From contig NZ_BCQJ01000003.1 in NCBI RefSeq assembly GCF_001544375.1, positions 306,385 through 370,384 on the forward strand: DNA of 64,000 bases, in the 5' to 3' direction. Below are positions 1 to 11,366 of the stretch, piece after piece. The notes beneath the pieces are model-generated. The model ran no database searches. It was given only the letters and a program-made list of their open reading frames with translations, and was not told the DNA's origin. The position numbers and the translations under genes are program-made. Source of the DNA: Enterococcus canis NBRC 100695 (GTDB lineage Bacteria; Bacillota; Bacilli; Lactobacillales; Enterococcaceae). Every line of letters starts with the position of its first letter. Position 1 is the stretch's first letter.

Positions 1-641
1 AGCACCCACTCTGAATTCACAGAAAGTCCGGCCTCTGCCATGACCTCCTTAAAGCCCCAGTAACGCTCATCACTATCGTAAACCCCTTTATGTCCCGGTA
101 AAAAGCCGATTTTTTGATGACCCTTTTCCAGTAATTCCCGCGTCGCAAGTCGTCCTGCCTTACGTGAATCAAATACGATACTACTAATGCTGCGATCTTT
201 GATTTGCCGATCCATAAAAACGGCATCAATTCCTTCAGAACGAACCGTAGAAAGGGCTTCTTCATCAATCAGATCTTCAAAACCAATGAAGCCATCCACC
301 ATATTTCCTAATAATTGTGAAGCCAGAATTTGCTTATCCGAGGAGATAACCACATTCACCCCATATTGATGTTTTTCGGCCTCTTCCACAATTGCTTCAA
401 TTAAGGTACTAAAGTAAGGTCCAATAATCGTATGGGTATAAAAACCAATCATTTTAGTTTGCTTAGCTTTAAGATTTTTTCCCAGCAGATTAGGAGTATA
501 ATGCAGCTTTTTAGCGGCCTCTAGGACCTTTGCTTTGGTTTTTGGCGTGACGACATCGACCCCATTCAGCGCTTTAGAAACCGTCGCGATTGACACGTTT
601 GCTTCCCGCGCAACTTCTCGTATGGTTATTCTCTCTTTCAT
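1..641 (-). CDS. LacI-family transcriptional regulator (partial, C-terminus outside window)
   Basis: The reading frame is open from an ATG at 641 to the left edge, giving about 213 residues of a family that is usually near 330. It begins with a LacI helix-turn-helix (ITIREVAREANVSIATVSKAL) and continues into a periplasmic-binding-protein-like effector domain with the typical phrases MIGFYTHTIIGPYF, FDSRKAGRLA and KIGFLPGH. A good ribosome binding site (GGAGG) precedes the ATG. It lies downstream of two beta-glucosidase genes in the same orientation, so a beta-glucoside or oligosaccharide effector is a reasonable inference, but the ligand cannot be read from the sequence. A perfect palindrome just upstream suggests autoregulation. 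Confidence 0.9.
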   Translation of the reverse strand, partial: MKERITIREVAREANVSIATVSKALNGVDVVTPKTKAKVLEAAKKLHYTPNLLGKNLKAKQTKMIGFYTHTIIGPYFSTLIEAIVEEAEKHQYGVNVVISSDKQILASQLLGNMVDGFIGFEDLIDEEALSTVRSEGIDAVFMDRQIKDRSISSIVFDSRKAGRLATRELLEKGHQKIGFLPGHKGVYDSDERYWGFKEVMAEAGLSVNSEWV

Positions 642-651
642 GCCTTCCTCC

Positions 652-671
652 AAATAAAAACGTTTTTATTT
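652..671. promoter_or_regulatory. Putative LacI-type operator (20-bp perfect palindrome)
   Basis: AAATAAAAACGTTTTTATTT is a perfect 20-bp palindrome centred on CG, eleven bases upstream of the lacI start codon. The central CG flanked by A and T runs is typical of LacI/CcpA-family operators. A second, shorter AAAACGTTTT palindrome is at 721-730, about 64 bp away centre to centre. Together they could serve autoregulation of the LacI gene or looping. Binding is inferred. Confidence 0.6.
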
Positions 672-720
672 TCTTTGAATAAAAAAGTCCGTGTTTCTTT
701 TGACATCCTCATCATAAATA

Positions 721-730
721 AAAACGTTTT
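721..730. promoter_or_regulatory. Second AAAACGTTTT operator-like palindrome
   Basis: This is a ten-base palindrome identical to the core of the larger operator at 652-671. It lies between the bglX stop codon and the lacI start. A TTGAAA on the minus strand (729-734) overlaps its edge and could be a -35 element, but no convincing -10 follows at the right spacing. Confidence 0.4.
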
Positions 731-790
731 CAAACACAATATCATTTTTAGTTGTTGGCATTCGTTTCTACTTTCGGGAAAAATCGTCAC

Positions 791-811
791 GGTGGTACAA
801 CTTGTACCACC
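791..811. promoter_or_regulatory. 21-bp inverted repeat GGTGGTACAA-C-TTGTACCACC
   Basis: Ten-base perfect arms surround a single central base, directly after and touching the bglX stop codon. On the minus strand it is followed by only a short T run (GTGACGATTTTT), so it is a poor intrinsic terminator. Its 15-bp core matches the inverted repeat at 4477-4493 next to rpiR apart from the central base, which favours a protein-binding site. Confidence 0.5.
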
Positions 812-2928
812 TAGACAATTTCAAAGACACTTTCCGCGACAAGCTCCCGTGCACTTTTAGCAAGAAAGAGCCGGAACCTACCAGGATCCGTTCGTCTATG
901 CAAATCGGCATGAACGTAAGCCAGCTCTGTAGCGGCAATTTCAAACGTAATTGTTGTTGCTTCACCGGCAGCTAAAAAGACCTGTTGCCACTTCAATAGT
1001 TCTAGCTTAGGCCGGATTACTTCGGTGACCTCATCTTGGAAATAAAGTTGCGGTAAGACAAAACCAGCTGTTTGCGAAGTATTGGTTACTGTAACCTGTA
1101 CCGTTAGAGTTTGTCCCTCTGTAAGCTGCTGCTGAGAGAGCGTCAGCTGGCTGAATGAAAATTCACTGTAGGATAAGCCATGACCAAATGGGTATAATGG
1201 ACCGTTTTCTTCATCTAAATAACGGGAGGTATACTTTTCCTGTTGATTCGCTTGTGTTTGCGGGCGACCCGTTGACATTTCTTGGTATGAATAAGGCAAT
1301 TGTCCGACACTTCTAGGAAAGCTCATAGGTAAATGACCGCTGAAATTTTCCGCACCACTTAAAAGAGCTGCTAATGCGGAGCCGGTTTCAGTACCTAAAA
1401 ACCAAGCTGTGATGATGGCGGCCACTTTGTCTGCCACATCGGTTAAAATCAGTGGGCGGCCGCTGAAGGTGACTAAAATAGCGGCTGCTTTTTGCTGATG
1501 AATGACTTCAATTAGTTCTTTTTCGCTATCGGTCAAATGTAAATCTGCTCGACTGGCCGCTTCTCCAGCCTCTTCGCTAGTTTCGCCAACAGCAATCACG
1601 ACTTTATCAGCTTTTTGCAGAGCGGTACTGATCAATGACCGGTCACTGGCCTCTTCCACCGTAAGTACTTCAAGTTGGGGAAAACGCGTTGACATGCCGT
1701 CTGCTAATGAGGTCGCTTTTTCTGGGTCACCAATCCATGACCAAGCACCTAATACGTCCTTCGTCACTGCCTTAGAGCCAACTAGTAAAATGTTTTCAGT
1801 TGTTTTTAAAGGTAATACTTGTTCGTTTTTTAGTAATACTGCAGATTGAATTGCCGCTTGATAGCTGAGTTGTTTCAAGGAGGTTGTGTCTACCTTGGTA
1901 TCCATCCCTCGATAGGGATTTTCGAACAAGCCTAAGTCATTTTTCAGCTTCAGCACTCGCCAAACAGCCTCATCTAACTGGGCTAGCGCGTCTTCTTCCG
2001 CTACGATTTTTGCCAGCTCTTGCAGATAAGAATCCGTCATCATATCAATATCAACGGTGGCTTTAAATGCTTTAGCAGCGGCCTCTTTACGGTCCGCTGC
2101 AACTCGATGATTGATTAACTCAGCCACAGCTGCCCAGTCTGAGATTAACACTCCGTCAAAGTCTAAGTGTTGTCTAAGGACCGTTGTTACTAATTCCTTG
2201 TTGCCGGTAACAGGGATTCCGCGCAAACTATTAAAGGAAGTCATGACTAGCTTCACATCCTGATCAATAGCTCCTTGGAAAGCCGGTAGATAATTCTGAT
2301 ACATTTCAACATCGGAAATATCTACCGTATTGTAGTCGCGGCCCCCCTCAGCCGCACCATATCCAATAAAGTGTTTAACACAAGCCGCTACATGCTGTGG
2401 ATTTTTTGCTAAGTCTGTTCCTTGGTACCCTTTGACATAGCTTTCCGTCAACACTTTGGAAAGTCTAGGATCTTCCCCATTACTCTCCAATACTCGTCCC
2501 CAACGCGGATCCTTAACATAATCTGCCATTGGTGAAAAAGTTACATGGATACCTTCTGCAGCCGCCTCTGTGGCAGCAGCAGCGGCTGTTTTTTCAATCA
2601 ACAGTGGATCAAAGCTAGCCGCCATAGCTAAGGGAATTGGAAAAATCGTTTCATAGCCGTGAATCACATCAGCCATAAACAACAATGGAATCTTATGACG
2701 ACTATGGGCTAAATACTCGGTTTGGATTTTTTGGACTTCCTCTGCCCGGTGAGTCCCTAACACTGAGCCAATTTGGTACAACTGTTCCTCACTCATCGAC
2801 CACTGAGCCATTGGACCGGTGATCTCGCCAGACTTACCGAAAAAGTCTGGGGTTACTTGCGCTAATTGTCCTACTTTTTCTGCCACAGTCAGCGTAGCCA
2901 ATATTTCTTTAAGTTTATTTGTTTCCAT
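811..2928 (-). CDS. bglX: Beta-glucosidase, glycoside hydrolase family 3 (BglX-like)
   Basis: The product is a 705-residue GH3 enzyme hydrolysing terminal beta-glucosidic (or xylosidic) bonds. The N-terminal barrel carries the family signatures KHFIGYGAAEGGRDYN and GVLISDWAAV; the Asp of SDW is the expected nucleophile. The second alpha/beta domain follows (about 360-560) and a fibronectin III-like domain closes the protein. No signal peptide is visible, so it should be cytoplasmic and act on imported oligosaccharides. The ATG at 2928 follows AAGGAG. Only 15 bp separate it from the GH1 gene upstream, so the two are very likely co-transcribed. The exact sugar specificity is not readable. Confidence 0.92.
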   Translation of the reverse strand: METNKLKEILATLTVAEKVGQLAQVTPDFFGKSGEITGPMAQWSMSEEQLYQIGSVLGTHRAEEVQKIQTEYLAHSRHKIPLLFMADVIHGYETIFPIPLAMAASFDPLLIEKTAAAAATEAAAEGIHVTFSPMADYVKDPRWGRVLESNGEDPRLSKVLTESYVKGYQGTDLAKNPQHVAACVKHFIGYGAAEGGRDYNTVDISDVEMYQNYLPAFQGAIDQDVKLVMTSFNSLRGIPVTGNKELVTTVLRQHLDFDGVLISDWAAVAELINHRVAADRKEAAAKAFKATVDIDMMTDSYLQELAKIVAEEDALAQLDEAVWRVLKLKNDLGLFENPYRGMDTKVDTTSLKQLSYQAAIQSAVLLKNEQVLPLKTTENILLVGSKAVTKDVLGAWSWIGDPEKATSLADGMSTRFPQLEVLTVEEASDRSLISTALQKADKVVIAVGETSEEAGEAASRADLHLTDSEKELIEVIHQQKAAAILVTFSGRPLILTDVADKVAAIITAWFLGTETGSALAALLSGAENFSGHLPMSFPRSVGQLPYSYQEMSTGRPQTQANQQEKYTSRYLDEENGPLYPFGHGLSYSEFSFSQLTLSQQQLTEGQTLTVQVTVTNTSQTAGFVLPQLYFQDEVTEVIRPKLELLKWQQVFLAAGEATTITFEIAATELAYVHADLHRRTDPGRFRLFLAKSARELVAESVFEIV

Positions 2929-2943
2929 CGCTGCTCCTTCTAG

Positions 2944-4371
<1,428 letters not shown>

Positions 4372-4394
4372 TCACCTCGTCTTTTGATAGACTC

Positions 4395-4423
4395 AGTATA
4401 GGTGGTAACGTTTTCTCTCACAA
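4395..4423 (-). promoter_or_regulatory. Promoter of the GH1-bglX operon with internal cre-like site
   Basis: On the minus strand TTGTGA (4418-4423) is separated by 17 bp from TATACT (4395-4400). The spacer holds AGAAAACGTTACCA (4403-4416), which matches the catabolite-responsive-element consensus TGWAANCGNTNWCA at most positions. A CcpA-bound spacer would repress the operon when preferred sugars are present. Assignments are by motif reading only. Confidence 0.55.
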
Positions 4424-4461
4424 GACTTCAGAGCGACTATGGCATGAGAACCAGTAAAAAG

Positions 4462-4507
4462 AAAAAAACATCACAATGGTACAAGTTGTACCAAAGCGAT
4501 GTTTAAG
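4462..4507 (-). terminator. Rho-independent terminator of rpiR containing a GGTACAA inverted repeat
   Basis: Read on the minus strand, AAACATC and GATGTTT close a long hairpin whose inner part is the 17-bp repeat TGGTACAACTTGTACCA (4477-4493), followed by a T-rich run. It ends the rpiR transcript and stands upstream of the GH1 promoter. The inner repeat may double as an operator because its core recurs after bglX at 791-811. Confidence 0.7.
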
Positions 4508-4523
4508 GAACGATACGTACCAA

Positions 4524-5249
4524 TTATTCGCGATTTTGCAGGCGATCTGCTAATTGTTCAATCAAAAAGATACACGGAATCTGACTGGTTAAATCCTCAT
4601 GCTTTTTCACTCGTCGTACACCGACATGGTAATCTAAAACATAATCAGACATTTTAGCTAACGTAGAGTTAATGTCTGCCGTAATCGCAATCGTCAAAAA
4701 ATCTGCTTTGTTGCGAAACCCATTGGCGACTTCTACCACTTCGTTGGTCATACCTGAAACAGATAACGTAACTAAGATATTATCACTAGTATTTTGGAGC
4801 TTAGACATAATCGGATATGTCGGATCAATCAATGGATAGCTATTATAGCCAATAGAGGCAAAACGACGGGCGGCATACTCACAAATCGAACCCGATGCGC
4901 CAATCCCAAAAAAGATGATATTTTCACAGTATTGGATTTTCTCCACGATTTGATTCAGCTTACTTTCAATATCTCGTGGAAAACGTTCTCGATTTAGAAT
5001 ATTTAAGGCTGCATCAAAGTTTTCATTTTCCAATTCCTTCACACTAAACTGGCTCCGAAATTCAGTATAGCTCTCATACCCTAGTTTTCTGATCAAACGC
5101 ATTACTGAAGATGCCGAGGTATGGGATTCTTGCGCAATATCGCGTACTCGCATATAGGGAATCTTGTCGGCATTACTACTCATATAATGATAGATTGCTT
5201 GATCGGTATCGGATAGCGCATTAAAATCAATATTTCCAAAAAAGCTCAT
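4524..5249 (-). CDS. MurR/RpiR-family transcriptional regulator
   Basis: The product is 241 residues: an N-terminal RpiR helix-turn-helix (about 1-75, with VRDIAQESHTSASSVMRLIRK) and a C-terminal SIS sugar-phosphate-binding domain (about 105-235, with IIFFGIGASGSICEYAARRF and LVTLSVSGMTNEVVEVA). RpiR proteins sense phosphosugars. Here the neighbours are a phospho-beta-glucosidase and a beta-glucosidase, so a phosphorylated beta-glucoside or glucose-6-phosphate signal is plausible. It has its own promoter and terminator. Activation versus repression cannot be judged. Confidence 0.9.
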   Translation of the reverse strand: MSFFGNIDFNALSDTDQAIYHYMSSNADKIPYMRVRDIAQESHTSASSVMRLIRKLGYESYTEFRSQFSVKELENENFDAALNILNRERFPRDIESKLNQIVEKIQYCENIIFFGIGASGSICEYAARRFASIGYNSYPLIDPTYPIMSKLQNTSDNILVTLSVSGMTNEVVEVANGFRNKADFLTIAITADINSTLAKMSDYVLDYHVGVRRVKKHEDLTSQIPCIFLIEQLADRLQNRE

Positions 5250-5296
5250 GTTTTCTCCTCCTGATAACGGCTACTGTCCACCGCTCCTTCTTCCAT

Positions 5297-5325
5297 ATTC
5301 TACCGAAAAATTTACAATCTACCAA
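5297..5325 (-). promoter_or_regulatory. Promoter of rpiR
   Basis: Minus-strand TTGGTA (5320-5325), 17 bp, then TAGAAT (5297-5302). It is placed about 50 bp ahead of the rpiR start, which has AGGAGG just before the ATG. Confidence 0.55.
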
Positions 5326-5351
5326 TAAAAAAACGATTACAATTTTCAGAT

Positions 5352-5381
5352 AAAAAAAATCTAGGCGAATTTCGCCTAGAT
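5352..5381 (-). terminator. Terminator of fba
   Basis: An 11-bp perfect-stem hairpin (ATCTAGGCGAA / TTCGCCTAGAT, 5359-5381) with a single-base centre is followed on the minus strand by a run of seven to eight T. It lies directly after the fba stop codon. Confidence 0.88.
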
Positions 5382-5398
5382 CATTCTCTTGTTTCGAA

Positions 5399-6268
5399 TT
5401 AAGCTTTACCAGCAGAACCGAACCAGTCGATGTGTTCTTCTGCATCTTTAACGATAGCAGCAACACCTGGTGCTAATAATTTACGAGGGTCAAAGCCTTT
5501 ACCTTCTAAGTCTTTGCCTGCTTCGATGTATTCGCGAGTTGCTTTAGCGAATGACAATTGGAACTCAGTGTTCACGTTTACTTTAGAAACGCCCATTGAG
5601 ATCGCTTTTTGGATTTGGTCTTGAGGAATACCAGAACCGCCGTGTAATACTAATGGTACGTCATGACCAACAGCATCTGCGATTTCTTGTAAGTGGTCAA
5701 ATGCTAGACCAGTCCAGTTTTCAGGGTATACACCGTGAATGTTACCAATACCACAAGCTAGGTAATCGATACCTGTTGCGACCATTTGTTTACATTCTTC
5801 GATGTCCGCTAATTCACCAGCACCAATGATTCCGTCTTCTTCACCACCGATAGAACCAACTTCACATTCAACAGAAACGCCTTTAGCGTGTGCTTTTGCA
5901 ACAACGTCTTTAGCTAATTTCAAGTTTTCTTCGAATGGTAAATGAGAACCATCGAACATTACTGAAGTGTAGCCAACTTCGATACATTCTAAAGCTGCTT
6001 CGTAGTCACCATGGTCTAAGTGGATTGCAACTGGAACAGTGATGTTCATTGATTCAACTAAATCAGTGATGATATCTTTTGCAACTTTGTAGCCACCCAT
6101 GTATTTGGCAGCACCCATTGATGTTTGGATCAAGACTGGCGCTTTTTTAGCTTCAGCGGCTTTTAAAATCGCTTGTGTCCATTCCAAGTTGTTTGTGTTG
6201 AATCCGCCGACTGCATATCCGCCTTTGCGGGCAGCTTTTAAGAATTCTGCTCCTGATACTACTGGCAT
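5399..6268 (-). CDS. fba: Class II fructose-1,6-bisphosphate aldolase
   Basis: The product is 289 residues with the class II aldolase pattern: zinc ligands and catalytic Asp in AIHLDHGDYE (residues about 81-90), a further ligand His in VLHGGSGIP and the phosphate-binding NVNTEFQ. It interconverts fructose-1,6-bisphosphate with dihydroxyacetone phosphate and glyceraldehyde-3-phosphate in glycolysis. Its length matches the Firmicute FbaA type. The ATG follows AGGAGG. It is flanked by terminators on both sides and appears to be a single-gene transcript, as expected for a highly expressed glycolytic gene. Confidence 0.96.
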   Translation of the reverse strand: MPVVSGAEFLKAARKGGYAVGGFNTNNLEWTQAILKAAEAKKAPVLIQTSMGAAKYMGGYKVAKDIITDLVESMNITVPVAIHLDHGDYEAALECIEVGYTSVMFDGSHLPFEENLKLAKDVVAKAHAKGVSVECEVGSIGGEEDGIIGAGELADIEECKQMVATGIDYLACGIGNIHGVYPENWTGLAFDHLQEIADAVGHDVPLVLHGGSGIPQDQIQKAISMGVSKVNVNTEFQLSFAKATREYIEAGKDLEGKGFDPRKLLAPGVAAIVKDAEEHIDWFGSAGKA

Positions 6269-6304
6269 ATAAAATTCCTCCTAAGTTTTGGTAAAAACTA
6301 ATTT

Positions 6305-6337
6305 GTTAAGCCATGCTTAACCAACATTCTTATTTTA
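6305..6337 (-). promoter_or_regulatory. fba promoter region with leader inverted repeat
   Basis: On the minus strand an extended -10, TGCTAAAAT (TAAAAT at 6332-6337), is followed in the leader by GTTAAGC-ATG-GCTTAAC (6305-6321), an inverted repeat with seven-base arms. The repeat could be an operator or an mRNA-stabilising 5' hairpin. No good -35 is seen. Confidence 0.4.
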
Positions 6338-6488
6338 GCAAATATTTATAGACTTTTCTACTAAAATTACTTATTTCAGAAAATTTGCTTTCATTTTCAC
6401 AAAGGTCTGTTCCAATTTTACTAAAACATCCTAGAGTAGCTTGCAAATACTCAGCCATAACCTGTCAAAAACGTATGCTAAAGCTGAA

Positions 6489-6514
6489 AGGACTGGGCTT
6501 TTTAGCCACAGTCC
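6489..6514 (-). terminator. Probable weak terminator of pyrG
   Basis: AGGACTG/CAGTCCT arms with a GGCT/AGCC extension and a bulged A form a stable hairpin shortly after the pyrG stop codon. The T run after it on the minus strand is short (TTTC), so termination may be partial. Confidence 0.5.
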
Positions 6515-6523
6515 TCATAGAAA

Positions 6524-8267
<1,744 letters not shown>

Positions 8268-8298
8268 GGATTAAATTTTCACAAACATTTTCTGTAAA

Positions 8299-8339
8299 TC
8301 AAAAAAAGAGGCTGACATTTACATGCCGCCCCTCTTCAC
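8299..8339 (-). terminator. Probable terminator of rpoE
   Basis: Directly after the rpoE stop codon the minus strand has GAGGGGCGGCATG...AGCCTC followed by seven T. The stem is imperfect but the T run is good. It separates rpoE from the pyrG promoter. Confidence 0.65.
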
Positions 8340-8341
8340 TC

Positions 8342-8953
8342 TTAAACTTCTTCGTCCTCGTCATCATCGTCGAAATCATCTTCATCATCATCTTCAATAA
8401 TGGTGAGATCTTCTTCAATATTGCCTGGCAGTTCTTCTTCATCATCACTGATATCCTCAGCGCCGATTTCTTGTAGATCTGCATTGTATGCGGCGATTTC
8501 TTCATCATCATCGTCGTCATCATCGAAGTCTTCGTCTTCGTCATCCGTCAAGTTGTCTTCATCTTCCGGATCATCGGCATTGTAGTCGATAGCTTCATCA
8601 TCATCCATGATAAAGGCGTTGACTTTCTTCCGTTTTTTACGACGTGGTGTTTCTTCATCATCTTCATCAGCACCATGCGTTACTTCTTCATCGATAGAAT
8701 CGATTGGATACCAAGAACGTAAGGCCCAACGATTATCACCTAAAGAAATAAAACTGCCATCAATGTTTAAATCCGTATAAAACTGTGCCAAAGCTTCACG
8801 AATATCACTATCAGATTTACCTAAATAATTTTGGATTTGGTTTACTAAATCAGAAAAATCCATTACATCGCCATGTTGCTCTAAAATCGCGTGGGCAACT
8901 TCGATCATGGACAGTTCGTCGCGGTTAGCGTCTTCGAATACTTTAATTTCCAA
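8342..8953 (-). CDS. rpoE: DNA-directed RNA polymerase delta subunit
   Basis: The product is about 203 residues. The N-terminal HARE-HTH domain ([14 protein letters not shown] ... [28 protein letters not shown]) is typical of delta, and the second half is an extremely acidic tail of Asp and Glu with one basic patch (PRRKKRKKV). Delta recycles RNA polymerase by displacing nucleic acid and sharpening promoter selectivity. The start is best placed at TTG 8953 ([14 protein letters not shown]), behind AAAGGA, as relatives begin at this point; an upstream in-frame ATG at 9013 would add 20 unrelated residues. Confidence 0.93.
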   Translation of the reverse strand: MEIKVFEDANRDELSMIEVAHAILEQHGDVMDFSDLVNQIQNYLGKSDSDIREALAQFYTDLNIDGSFISLGDNRWALRSWYPIDSIDEEVTHGADEDDEETPRRKKRKKVNAFIMDDDEAIDYNADDPEDEDNLTDDEDEDFDDDDDDDEEIAAYNADLQEIGAEDISDDEEELPGNIEEDLTIIEDDDEDDFDDDDEDEEV

Positions 8954-9027
8954 ATGGTACACGTCCTTTCGCAGTCTACTCTCTATCATACAAAAATCGG
9001 GGTCAAAAAGCAATGCTTACTGACGAA

Positions 9028-9456
9028 TCAAGCGGTAAAATCCAGCTCTAAATGATAATTTCCCATCAATTGTTGTTGAGATAAGAGATCGTAGTCAATC
9101 ACGATTCGGCCGGATACTGGGCGGTCCTTCAAACTAAAGCGCAAGTTATGGGTCTTGGTAGTGATGTGGAACAAGCCATAAGGCGTCCGGTACGTCGTCT
9201 CCATGCTTTCTTGATAGCGGAAACGCAAACGCATCCGCATTTCCCCAGAACGGATCAATTGAATCGTTCCGTCTGGTTCCACCTTGATGGTTACGGGAAT
9301 TTCTACTCCATCTTGTTTTTCTTTATAGCGTATGTATAACGTATCACCGATTTTGATGATTTGGCCGGTCAAATCAAAGAGAAAATCTTGGGTATCCTCC
9401 TGCTTGACGGTGGTTTTTAATTGAATGGAAATGGGCACTCCTTGTGTTAGGTCCAT
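9028..9456 (-). CDS. DUF1934 family protein (YwiB-like)
   Basis: The product is 142 residues, rich in beta strands, with GVPISIQLKTTVKQ near the start and YRTPYGLFHITTKT in the middle, which I recognise as the DUF1934/YwiB family, a calycin-like small barrel of unknown role. It sits just ahead of rpoE, a neighbourhood conserved in Firmicutes. Its start codon is one base after the sorC stop region and its ribosome binding site lies within the end of sorC, so it is likely translated from the sorC mRNA. There is no signal peptide or membrane segment. Confidence 0.85.
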   Translation of the reverse strand: MDLTQGVPISIQLKTTVKQEDTQDFLFDLTGQIIKIGDTLYIRYKEKQDGVEIPVTIKVEPDGTIQLIRSGEMRMRLRFRYQESMETTYRTPYGLFHITTKTHNLRFSLKDRPVSGRIVIDYDLLSQQQLMGNYHLELDFTA

Positions 9457-9457
9457 T

Positions 9458-10399
9458 TTATCTCCCTGCTTTCTTTACAATTTCTTCAGCTAGTGCTTCG
9501 TCAATCACAATCGTCGTACAACGTTGGGCTACTAAAAGAGGCCATAAACTGTCGGCTTTATTTTTGCCACTGGCTACGACGACGACTTGCGGGATTTCAG
9601 TTAGCTCTTCCACTTTTAATCCCAGCATCCGCTGACTGATTTCATTGTTCACGGTTTGACCGTTTTTGTCAAACAAAGACGCCGCAACATCCCCTACGAT
9701 TCCCTTGTCAGCAAAATCGGAAGGATCTTGCCAGTATCCCAAAGTCTGCCAAGTTGAATTAGCCAGCGGATTTCCTAGCCCAATCAGCGCCAAGTCGACA
9801 CTTTTAGCCGCTTTCATGGCTCGCTGTAACATTTGTGAACTTCTTAGGGTATCTGCTAAAATCTGTGACTCTGCCAAAGCTGGTGCATAGAAGTAATGGC
9901 AATCAGCCTGCAAGCGTTCCGCTAGGCGGAAGGTAAGATGATTCGTGTCATAGTAAAGGTGTTCACTGCTGACGCCACCTACTAAGGGACAAACCTGCAT
10001 GTCAGGATAATTTTGAAAGGGGATTTCATTAATAACGGCTGCTAAAGTCGTCCCCCAGGTCAAGCCAATCTTCAGTTGTGGTCGCAGCTGCGTTAGTAAG
10101 TAGCCCGCCGCCGCTTCGGCAACAGCTTGCTTAGGGTCTACTACGTCATTACTGGGCGCCACAATGACATCTTGCAATTGAAATCTCGTCTCAATTTTGC
10201 GCGCTAGTTCGGTACTATGCGCTGTTTCATCATCTAAATAGATGCGGACGATACCTTTTTCGCGGGCCGCCTGTAAAATTTTGGAAATCATGGGACGCGA
10301 AATCTGCATCTTTTTGGCAATTTCTGCTTGCGTCCAGCCCTCTTGATAATACAAGCTGGCAACTTTTACTAATTTACGATGGTCTTCACTGTACTTCAT
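9458..10399 (-). CDS. SorC/DeoR-type sugar-binding transcriptional regulator
   Basis: The product is 313 residues: an N-terminal helix-turn-helix (WTQAEIAKKMQISRPMISKILQAAREKGIV, about 21-50) and a sugar-binding SorC domain (about 60-310) with IGLTWGTTLAAVI, VGGVSS and LALIGLGNP. SorC regulators respond to phosphosugars or polyols. The gene overlaps the end of the E1-beta gene by 14 bp and is therefore probably co-translated with the dehydrogenase E1 genes, pointing to local control of that operon. The effector is not known. Confidence 0.9.
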   Translation of the reverse strand: MKYSEDHRKLVKVASLYYQEGWTQAEIAKKMQISRPMISKILQAAREKGIVRIYLDDETAHSTELARKIETRFQLQDVIVAPSNDVVDPKQAVAEAAAGYLLTQLRPQLKIGLTWGTTLAAVINEIPFQNYPDMQVCPLVGGVSSEHLYYDTNHLTFRLAERLQADCHYFYAPALAESQILADTLRSSQMLQRAMKAAKSVDLALIGLGNPLANSTWQTLGYWQDPSDFADKGIVGDVAASLFDKNGQTVNNEISQRMLGLKVEELTEIPQVVVVASGKNKADSLWPLLVAQRCTTIVIDEALAEEIVKKAGR

Positions 10400-11366
10400 G
10401 GACGGTGCCTACCATTTCTTTGACTGCGGCGATAATGGTTTCAACTTGCGGAGTCGCTAAATGCTCCAATTGCTTTTGGGCGGGCATCGGTGTAAAGGCG
10501 CCCCCTAAGCGACGAACTTGGGCCACCCCAGCTTCTGCGATTACGGCAGCTAGTTCAGCCGAAAAGCCACTTGCTTGAACTGCCTCCGTCACAATTAAGA
10601 CCTTTTTGGTTTTAGCAGCGGATGCTTGCAAGCCGGCAACATCTAACGGCACCAATGTTCGCGGATCCATTACCTCCACGTCGATACCTTCTGCTGCTAA
10701 GGTGGTAGCAGCCTGTAAAGATTTTTGCACCATTAGGCCAGTAGCGATAATAGTTAAGTCGCGTCCCTCTCGCTTACAATCCGCCACCCCTAGTGGTAAT
10801 TCGTAAGGCTCCTCAGGTACCGGGCCGACTTCTTTATACAGTAACTTGTGTTCATAGACCATGACGGGATTTTCATCTTTGATAGCAGCATGTAACAGCC
10901 CTTTGACATCATAAGGGGTGCTAGGCTGCAGGACCTTCAGACCAGGGATATGCGCCATCCAGTTTTCTAAACTTTGTGAATGTTGCGCCGCTGCCCCGGT
11001 TCCTGAACCACCAGCCGTACGCATCACTAGTGGCACCTTGGCTTGACCGTTGTACATATAATGAATCTTCGCTGCTTGGTTCACTAGCTGATCCATCGCC
11101 ACCGTAATAAAATCCGAAAATTGCAGCTCCATAACAGGCCGCAAGCCGGTCATGGCTGATCCGACAGCAACGCCGGCAATCGCGCTTTCGGAAATAGGGG
11201 TTGAGCGAACTCTTTCTGCCCCAAACTCCTCCTCTAGGCCTTTGGTGGCACCAAAGCCCCCACCATAGACGCCAATATCTTCCCCAATCAGATACACCCG
11301 TTCGTCAGCCGCTAAGGCTTCCCGCAGAGCTTCAGTGACTGCCTCTAAATAGCTGATTTCTCTCAT
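10386..11366 (-). CDS. TPP-dependent 2-oxoacid/acetoin dehydrogenase E1 component, beta subunit
   Basis: The product is 326 residues with the transketolase-like pyrimidine-binding domain (VYLIGEDIGVYGGGFGATKG, then VRSTPISESAIAGVAVGSAM) and the C-terminal transketolase domain (DLTIIATGLMV). With the alpha subunit encoded immediately upstream (4-bp ATGA overlap) it forms an alpha2beta2 E1 that decarboxylates an alpha-keto acid or cleaves acetoin. No lipoyl E2 or E3 gene is next to it. Acetoin dehydrogenase (AcoB), PDH and branched-chain E1 beta cannot be told apart from this reading. Confidence 0.92.
   Translation of the reverse strand: MREISYLEAVTEALREALAADERVYLIGEDIGVYGGGFGATKGLEEEFGAERVRSTPISESAIAGVAVGSAMTGLRPVMELQFSDFITVAMDQLVNQAAKIHYMYNGQAKVPLVMRTAGGSGTGAAAQHSQSLENWMAHIPGLKVLQPSTPYDVKGLLHAAIKDENPVMVYEHKLLYKEVGPVPEEPYELPLGVADCKREGRDLTIIATGLMVQKSLQAATTLAAEGIDVEVMDPRTLVPLDVAGLQASAAKTKKVLIVTEAVQASGFSAELAAVIAEAGVAQVRRLGGAFTPMPAQKQLEHLATPQVETIIAAVKEMVGTVHEVQ

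Noticed and set aside
791..811. Inverted repeat read as the bglX terminator
   Set aside because: The T run on the minus strand is interrupted and short, and the core repeats elsewhere, so an operator is preferred, although partial termination is possible.
8400..8585. Ser-rich plus-strand ORF
   Set aside because: It is the complement of the acidic rpoE tail (GAT/GAA repeats read as Ser codons), with no binding site.
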